Below, one piece after another: positions 13,622 to 23,200 of a stretch of 64,000 nt of DNA (position 1 is its first letter; each line of letters opens with the position of its first letter). The notes beneath the pieces are model-generated. The model saw only the letters and a list, made by a program, of their open reading frames with translations. It had not been told where the DNA came from and did not search any database. The DNA comes from Protea cynaroides (lineage: Eukaryota; Streptophyta; Magnoliopsida; Proteales; Proteaceae): NCBI GenBank assembly GCA_028583415.1, contig CM053266.1:41411758-41475757 (forward strand), in the 5' to 3' direction. The translations under genes were made by a program, and so were the position numbers.

Positions 13622-14138
13622 AGTTGTTATATTATTGGTGTGCCCAATTTACTTAACTTTTTATTTTTTTTATGTAAGCGACTTCAGATATGTTTTATGG
13701 TTAGCATCCTAAAAAACCATGTGGAAAATTAGTAATGCTTTATTATATGTGATCTTCTTATCAGATTCGGATAAAAGTATGGACAGTTCAGCACCACTTG
13801 CTGGTGAAAATTCAAAAATGTCCAAGTTTCAGCATGAGAAGAGGCAAATCCCATCAGCCTCATCTGCATTGGTTATTGGAGGTGTGCTTGGCCTTGTCCA
13901 AGCCGTATTCCTAATTTTTGGATCAAAACCTCTGTTAAATTTCATGGGAGTGAAATCGGTAATGTATTGGATTTTTTTTTTATTATCTAACATTTTTTTT
14001 GTTCAGTTATATTTTTCCAATATGTTGAACATCTTTTATTTCTTTGATAATTTTTTACTACTAGTGCTCTACATATACTCATGAAGAGGAATCTCAATCT
14101 TTGTTACTTGGGGCATACTTGTGGAAATCAAGCATGGA

Positions 14139-14202
<64 letters not shown>

Positions 14203-17200
14203 CCTTTAAAGCTTGAAGTTCCTCCAGTATATGGATACAGAAAAATTAAATATGAGGGTGGATAATCCCTTATGCATTGTGCAAACATACAAACTGCTCC
14301 TGGGAGAAAACCTTGATGCTGCATGAGACAGGTTGATCCTTGGTGGTTTCTGTTTTTTCTTTTATTTATTTATTTATTTATTTTGAAGGGGGGATGTGTT
14401 GGTTTGAGCATTTGAAATTGTTAGGCTATGCGGTTTGAATCCTGTGCTAATACTCTGGTTTCAATGTGCCATCAGGGTGCTGTCGTGGCCAAAGGGTAGG
14501 CCCCATGATTTTTGAAGTTGGAATATTCTGGGTTCTTTGGTTCCCTTTTAGGATTTATGGGTTGGCATCATAGATGGTATTGGTCCTGGTCAACACTGGT
14601 CTGGATTCTTTTGGATTGGGCAGTCAAACAAAGAATTGGTTGATCCAAGAAGACAAACCTGTTGTACATAGTGGATTGGCGGTCTATTGTATATATATAG
14701 ATTGGATAGGCTGCATCAAATGCTGTTATGATACGAAATTTAAATCCATCGGTAGATAAGTTATTGCCCTTTGTCTTCTAATCTATAAACAGGTCTTTAG
14801 TCTGCTTGTTCTGAGTAGATCCACATGATGTGTGGGTTGGAAATGGTCCCTCTTGGGGTAAAGAAAGAGACTGGTTCTTAAGGAGATTTTGAGTTACAGG
14901 TAGTGTGGTTACAATAACCATTTTACTAGCATATCCATGAATTTGGTGGAAAAATGTGTTGTGATGTATATTTAGCTGGAGTTTAGAACTAATAGAAGTT
15001 AGAATAGGGTATGCTATAAATTCTGTCATTCATCTTTACAATGTCCCCGTTTCTCCTGTCAATTATTTGTCTAAAGATGACTATATTTGGTGTTATTTTC
15101 CATGGTATAAATTCCAAAGAACAATGCATATTGAACCCTTGATGTAGTAATCATGGCTGGGATTTTTCTAGCTACATAGACCTGGGACTAATTTGAAAAA
15201 TAAGGTTCTATTTTCTGTTTCCTACATTTAGATATCAGTGCATGTGTTGCTAATTATTTTGTAATGGTAAATCACGTCTTTTTTATGCGTATAGGATTCC
15301 CCCATGCTGAACCCAGCACGACAATACTTGACGTTGAGGTCACTTGGTGCGCCTGCAGTTCTTCTCTCGCTGGCCATGCAAGGGGTGTTTCGAGGGCTTA
15401 AAGATACAAAGACTCCTTTATATGCTACTAGTAAGCGAAGATCGTTGTTATCTCTTTCAATGCAAAGTTTTTTTTACATTTTTTAAAGTGAGAAAACAAA
15501 ATTCAGTTTGTGAGGTTTGTACTGAAGGCCTGCTTTTTTTTTTTGTTCCTTCTCCTATGACTAGCTGAAATTTATTAAGGTAGAAATTAGTGCCACATGC
15601 ATACATAATGATGGATTCTGAGTTTCATATAAACTGCATCTATCTCTAACTTATATTTTTGGTTCAATGTAGTTGCTGGAGATGTAACAAATATCATCTT
15701 AGATCCCATATTTATGTTTGTTTTCCGTTTGGGTGTCAGTGGTGCAGCCATAGCCCATGTTATTTCTCAGTAAGTTATATATCTGATCGGTTTTCAAAAT
15801 AGTTCAATGTTTCCTGTTATGCTGGCTTTTTAGTATGTTCTTTTATAAAATTCATTTGGTAGTTTTTCTCACATTATATTTTTGTCATTTAGGTACCTAA
15901 TGTCATTAATACTGTTATGGAGATTGATCGAGAAAGTTGACCTTGTATCACCAAGTTTCAAAGATTTGAAACTTGGGAAGCTTCTTAAAAATGGTGAGAG
16001 CTTTAAATTTAGTATCAGTAAAAATTCCTGTGTATTCCTTTTTATATTTGCAATGTAGCATATTCTTTTCCACCATAAACTGTTGCTTGGCTGGAACTTT
16101 AATGGGTGAGATTACAACTCTATGTATGGAATTTGTAATATTCCTATTGGTACTCCCCCTCCAGGATTATCCAACTCCTAGTAAGAATAAAAAATTCAAT
16201 TAACTTCGAAGCTTAAAGGACTTGAAGAGGATGAATACTCCCTAACAACTAGCCTAAAATAACTCTTAATTGCAAATCCTATTTGAATTTGAATTGTTTA
16301 CAATAAAATAAACTAATTAAATAACAACTTAAATAACAACTGAGACAAATCTAAAAAGAACCACAGTTGAACACTAAGTAAGTAAGAAAGGAACCCCAAG
16401 GAGATAGCTCAGTTGGTAAAAAGACCAACACCTCATAATGGAGTGGTCATGAGTTCAACTCCAAGGGGCTCTACCTACCCAAAAAAAATAACTAAGTAAG
16501 AAAGTAAAGTGTTGTCGAGATTATTGTAAACAGTGCTATAGTGCTATTGCGCTATAGTGCTGTTGTTAGAGCTAGTTTGGTCTAAGGTTTTTAATTATTG
16601 TTTTGTTTTGTTTTGTTTTTCTCTCATAGTAGTATGAGGGGCTGATTGTAATCTCTTCTTTACTTCATTATAAATATATGTGGGAGTAAGGAGAATAATT
16701 TAATTCTCTTCTATTCTTTTCTCAACATGGTATCAGAGCAACATTAGGGCTGCCGCCATCCTTCCTCTCCTCTATTTTTTGCTTTTCTCTTTCCAAAAAC
16801 CCTGCCGCAAGCTTCAGTCCATCAAAGAAAAACCTGCAACTCCATTACCGCCTTCCCTGGAAAACTGCAACTCCATTAGAACACTCCCTTCAAGCTTCCT
16901 CCATTACCGCCTTCCCTGAAAACATGCAACTCCATTAGAAAAATCCCATTGTTTCTACCCTAAACCTTGCCGCCATCATCCCTAAACCTGCTGAGACCAC
17001 CCCTAACCTACAGCCGATAACAGAAACCTACCGCCAGCCTCTCAAACTCATTGTTTCTACCGAAATCCTTTCTTATTACATTCTACACTTATCTCCTCTC
17101 TTTCTCTAACTCCCATCCCATGAACTAAATCAACTTTTATCTGCTCGCTCTTTTGCCGTGTATCTAATATTGAAGGGACTGTTTGAAGAGATTACCAAGA

Positions 17201-20200
17201 TAGCCAATCTCGATTCTTCCATGATAATTTGAGGAAGTGAAGATTGAAAACTGCTCATAGGTATTTCTCTTTCCCATAAGCTGATACACGACATCTCTAT
17301 TTACAAGTATTTCTCATGGCTGCCTTATCAGAGGATACAGAAGTTCTTTCTCCTAATAATGAGAACCCCAAGTTTGAGTTCTTTGCAATATCCCTTAATC
17401 CCGTCAAGCTGGATGGGACCAACTATCTCATGTGGTCTAAAACTTCACACATGGCTATCTCTGCAAGAGTTTTGTTGGGCCACATCACAGGTAAGAAAAA
17501 GGCATCAGAACCCACTGATTGTCTCTATGACAAATGGGTGGCAGAAAATTCAATGGTCATGGCTTATCTGATTGGTTCTATGGAACCGAAAATTGGGAGG
17601 GGATATGGTTTTACCTAATGCTTCCGAAATTTGGCATGCAGCGAAGGAGACCTACTCACAGGTGGGAAATTATTCCCTGATTTATGATTTACATGTGAAG
17701 ATAAATGCAACTAAACAAAAGGACATCTCTGTGTCACAATACTACTATGAACTCCGTAGTCTGTGGCAAAAGTTGGATTATTATGATACTTTCTCTGCTG
17801 CCTTCTCTATTGATGCTACTGCATGAAGACTGCCAAGGATAAATTACGAGTGTACAACTTCTTAGCTGGACTTAATGTGGAATTTGATCAAATAAGGGCT
17901 CAAATCCTTAGTAGAGAACCTGTCCTATCACTTGAACAGTCCTATGCCTTGGTTCAATCTGAAGATATGCCTCGTATCTCCATGATGCCTCCTCTACCAG
18001 CAGAACGGTCAGCCCTTCAGACATCTCAGCATATTAGCTCTATTGTACCCAAACCAGTTTGATGTGATTACTGTGGGAAAGAACGACATACCAAGGATAC
18101 ATGCTGGAAATTACATGGGAAACCGGCAGATTTTGAGGCTAGGAGGCGTGAGAAAGGGTCAATCAAAGCAGCCAAGAATTTTCGGTTACCACAGGCCCAT
18201 CAGACTGAGACTTGTCTTCCAACTGGGATCTATCCACATTATCTGTAGATGAACTTCAAGCTCTCAGAAACCTACTAAGGCCATCCGCCGCAGCCACTAC
18301 CGTTCCTTCATCATTAACTGCCACTCCAAGTTCTTACTTTGTCCAATCAGGTACTTCTCATGTTAGTCATTGTGCATCTTCTGTCTCTAGCCCATGGGTT
18401 ATGGACACTGGCGCAACTAACCAACGATGTCCAGAAATAGAGTTTTTCCAGGCAGGTCCCAAAATGTCAGAATGAACCAAATCAAACATGCTACTGCTTC
18501 TATTAACTGAAGGTAAATAAGTTGTTCGAGCCTGCTTATCCAGAATACAAGCTTCGCATAATAACTCGTGTTTATTACAATGCTTAGAAAGGAAAGAAAT
18601 CAGTAGGGTACAAATGGGTATTTACAGTAAAGCAGAACAGTGATGGCTCAGTGGACCGATATAAAGCTAGACTTGTTGCCTGTGGATTCACTTAGACATA
18701 TGGTATTGATTACCAGGAAACCTTTGCACCAGTGGCTAAGATGACAACAGTTCGGGTGCTCTAGGCATGTGCTGTACACCCCAATTGGGACCTGCAATAG
18801 CTTGATGTAAAGAATGCTTTCCTTCATGGGAAACTCAATGAAGAAACTTATATGGAATGTCCACCTGGGTTTACAGATGCAATAACCAATGGGAAGGTAT
18901 GTAAGCTGAAACACTCTCTTTACAGAGTCAAACAGTCTCCTAGAGCGTGGTTTGGTAGACTTCATAAAGCCATGATAGCTTTTGATTATGCACAGAGCAA
19001 TGCTGACCATACATTGTTTACCAAACATTCATCTGGAAATTTTACCGCTCTTCTGGTATATGTGGATGACATTATTGTCATTGGAATTAGTGACGAGGAG
19101 ATAGGGAAACTCAAGAAATTTCTAAGAGAAGAGTTTGAGATTAAAGATCTTGGGAAATTGAGATATTTTCTTGGGATTGAAGTGGCCCGTTTTGCTAAGG
19201 GCTTCTTTCTCAAAGGAAATGCACCCTAGATCTTTTATCAGAGACAGGCCTACTAGGTTGCAAACCGTGTGCTACTCCATTGGATCCTACTATGAGGCTC
19301 AAGGAGAAAGAAGGAACACCTATTGATAAAGGAAGATACCAATGGCTGGCTGGAAGGCTATTTACTTGTCACACACCAGACCGGACATAGCATTTGCAGT
19401 CAGTTTGGTAAGCCAATTCATGCATGATCCTTATTCCACGCATATGGAGGCTGTTTATAGGATTCTTCATTACCTAAAGTCAGCTTCAGGAAAAGGGTTC
19501 TTACTCTCCCTACGTGCGGATTTTAGAATGGAAGCTTATACTGATGCTGATTGGGCAGGCAGTCCAGACCGGAAGTCTATTTTTGGTTATTGTGCTTTTG
19601 TGGGAGGTATGTTAGTTACCTGGCGAAGTAAAAACAGAATGTAGTGGCCTGTTCCAGTGCAGAAGCAAAATTTAGAGCAATGGCTCAAAGAATATGTGAA
19701 CTTTTATGGTTGAAAGGTTTACTTAGTGACTTGAAAGTAGAGTGCTCTCAACCGATGATCCTCTCTTGTGATAACAAGGCTGCCATCAGCATTGCCCATG
19801 ATCCAGTTCAACATGATAGGACAAAACATGTTGAAATCGATCGACATTTTATCAAAGAGAAGCTCGAGAGTGGTCAGATTTAGATACCTTATGTCAGATC
19901 AGAGGATCAACTGGTTGATATTCTTACAAAAGGCTTACCTGTAAAGCCATTTCAAGCTATATTTTCCAAGTTGGGTATGCATGACATTTATGCACCAACT
20001 TGAGGGGGAGTGTTGTCGAGATTATTGTAAACAGCGCTATAGTGCTATTGCGCTATACTGCTGTCGTTAGGGGTAGTTTGGTCTAAGGTTTTTAATTATT
20101 GTTTTGTTTTGTTTTGTTTTTCTCTCTTAGTAGTATGAGGGTATGATTGTAATATCTTCTTTACTTCATTATAAATATATATGGGAGTGAGGAGAATAAT

Positions 20201-23200
20201 TTAATTATCTTCTATTCTTTTCTCAATAGAAAGTAATAAAAATGTGCACGGGGGACCCCTTACCCTCTATGGCAGCCAAGCTGCTGCTGATGACATCTGG
20301 ACATGGCTGTTGAACCTTTTCCTTGGGCTCTCTAAGCTGACGGACTGTATCAATGCTTTAGAAAAGGTTAATCTTTTCTCTATTTTTTTTCTCTCTCTCT
20401 CTCTCTTTCGCTCTCGCTCTCTCTTTGCATGAAGGATCATTATCGAGTTCCTGATGGGCTTCAGTATTTGGTTGACAAGAACCTCAAAACCCTTTAGTTT
20501 ACAGATGGTAGCTCCCTTAGCTTGCCTAAGTTAGAAGTTTGACAGAAGTATATTTTGAGTTAAAGTGCTGAAGATTCTCAGTGTTGAGTTGTTTATTTAA
20601 AGATCATCCATTTTCAACCTTGACTATGCATGGAATTCCAAGTAATTAAATCGTTCTTTGGACCTAATTGAGAGGTCTTTGTCTTCATGACGCTGGTTTT
20701 TCACGTTACTTCTCTTCCATTCTGAAGAATTCTTTGTGTTTGCATTGATTAATATTGTTAAATTTTCCTTTTTTTTTTATTTGACACTTAAATCCCTGAT
20801 GTCCTTTTTTTTTTTCTTTCATTTTTGTCCATGGTTTCAGGTTGTTTATTGTTAGTGAGGGTGATAGCTGTGACATTCTGTGTGACCCTGGCAGCATCAA
20901 TGGCTGCACGGCTGGGATCAACACCCATGGCGGCATTTCAGGTCTGCTTGCAGGTTTGGTTGGCGACATCTCTTCTTGCTGATGGGTTGGCTGTTGCTGG
21001 ACAGGTAACATATTCATTTTTATCTTCGAATCTGACTCGTATGGTCAAAATTGAAAATAAATGTCTTCTGACCATGGAAACATCCCTTGGCTTTTGTTGA
21101 ATTGTTTTTAACATGACAAAAGCTGGTGGTTAATCTAAAATTAAGATCATTGAATTGGAGAATCTTTGAAAATAACTAAGTTGTCTTTACTGGTATTTCT
21201 TGCTAACAATAAGCTACAGGCAAGATTGCCTTACTTGCCTTCTTCCTAAATTTCCAACCTAGAGCTTCATTTTCCATTTGTATTTTTCCTCTCTACAATT
21301 CAACAGTTCATTCTTTGCCTTAATATGAAAACTTTTGGAGTGGCTTCAGATCTTTTGGCACAAACTTTTTCTTGTGTGGTCATACTTCATGTAATGTTAT
21401 TCATTCATTTTGATTTATGCTTCATATGCCTTCTCACAAGTAACTTCAATAATAACACACAATAAAAATATGATAAAAGAATTAAAATATATTATAAAAA
21501 GAAAAGGTTTTATTGCTCCAACAGTTATACATGACTAAGGCTCATTTTGGTATATATTATAGAATTAATTTTATAATACATTATGACATATGTAGTTGTT
21601 TGGTATGATTTATGGTATTTATTTATATTCAAAATAAATTGATATAATCTAAAATCTACAAATAGGTTAGAAGGTGTTTATCATTATTGTGATAATCTAT
21701 TATTATTTTTTTATGTCTAGTGGTTAATTGTTTATGACTCATAATTTATTCTTATAAATGATGTGTCATAAATAACTCATAAACATAAATATAAACTATA
21801 CCAAAGAGAGTACAAGATGTACGACACTATTTAAGTTAAGGGTTTTATGGAAAATGATCAATAAGTCTAAAAAAGATTGAAAGCCTTCTTTTTTCTATAG
21901 CAAAACAGATATTTTAAATAAAAAACGGAATCATTTGAAACTAATTAAGATCTATACAATATTTGTTCTGTAAAATTTTCCAAATCATTATTCTCTGCAT
22001 CACTAGACTCTTGTTTGTAGGCTGGTCCGGTCTATTGCTCTTTTCTTGTGCCTATTTCTCTTTAGGAGGTTGGTTCACAGGTACAACATTTGTAACTTCA
22101 TGGTATACCCATGGATTGGCCAGTTCCTATTTGGAAGGCTGCAATTTCTTAACCGCTGCAGTTTCTACTCCTGCTAATAGTTTAGCACATTCTTTATTGC
22201 TACTATGGAGTCCTAAAGTACAATTGGATTTTACTCGTTGGTGTCAATTAGGCGGTCTGTGGACTTTTATTGCTCTTTATGGTGCTTTTGGACTAATAGG
22301 TTTCATGCTACAATTCGAACTTGCTTTTGCTTGATCTGTTCAATTGCGACTTTATAATGCAATCGCTTTTGGTCCAATTGCTGTTTTTGTTTTTGTATTT
22401 ATGCAATGGGTCAGTCTGTTTGGTTCTTTGCACCTAGTTTTGGTGAGGGATCAATACGCAATATTTGAATCCGATTTGATCCAAAGTTTTCTATTTTGTT
22501 TGATTTTTAGAATCGATTTGTTGTATAATAGGAACGACTTGCTATTTACTCGGTTTCTGGGTCATAATTATTATGTAGGAGACAAGGCCGAGTGGTTCAA
22601 GGCGTAGCATTGGAACTGCTATGTAGGCTTTTGTTTACCGAGGGTTCGAATCCCTCTCTTTCCGCACTTTCACCCAATTAATTCTATTAATTATTGTCTA
22701 AATTTAAATAAAATAGACAATTTTTAAAATTCTATGCCTAAATTTGGGACAGAACAAAATAGTCCCAACTCTTCCATTTCGGGAAACTTAAACTGTGCAA
22801 AAGTCCATTGTTAAAACTGATAGCATAGCATCCCAAGATACTAGATACTAAGTTTTATTAAACGTTCAAATATAAATTTAAACGAGTCTTTATTCATCGA
22901 TTTTAATCTTTCCTAAAAAAATCTCAATTGAATTGATTTTTTAAATCTCGATGATTGAATATGAATGGGCTATCTGGTCAAATTGCTTTCTATTTCTTAG
23001 GAATTTTTTCATTTATGGAACTAATAAATCAGAAAGGTTCATTTGGACATCTATTCTAACTTTCTTTTGCAAGACAAGTCTACTAAAATGGTATTAGGAT
23101 TTTTCAGGCAATTCTTGCTAGTGCGTTTGCTAAAAGGGATTATAGCAAGGCAACAGCTACTGCATCCCGGGTATTACAGGTACATTCCTTTTGGACTGGA

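Larger units (their letters stand above)
16510..20228 (+). mobile_element. Ty1/copia LTR retrotransposon, defective
   Basis: A 3719 bp element lies in the sense orientation inside intron 7 of the first MATE gene. Two 218 bp LTRs bound it (16510-16727 and 20011-20228); I count about 13 mismatches between them, near 6 percent. A primer-binding site for initiator tRNA-Met follows the 5' LTR and a purine tract precedes the 3' LTR. The flanking five bases are TAAAG and GAAAG, probably a target duplication with one change. The order gag, protease, reverse transcriptase, RNase H is copia-like, but the integrase is missing. Stops and frameshifts break the reading frame throughout, so the element cannot make its own proteins. 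The short LTRs resemble those of the Ale/Retrofit lineage (inference). Confidence 0.95.

Noticed and set aside
16391..16492. Intact nuclear tRNA-Met gene
   Set aside because: The A and B boxes are good, but the stems do not pair properly, and the 12 bp flanking duplications with an A-rich tail indicate a retroposed SINE.
22578..22664. Functional nuclear tRNA-Ser gene
   Set aside because: The sequence is the plastid trnS-GGA with an acceptor-stem mismatch, beside a psbD fragment.
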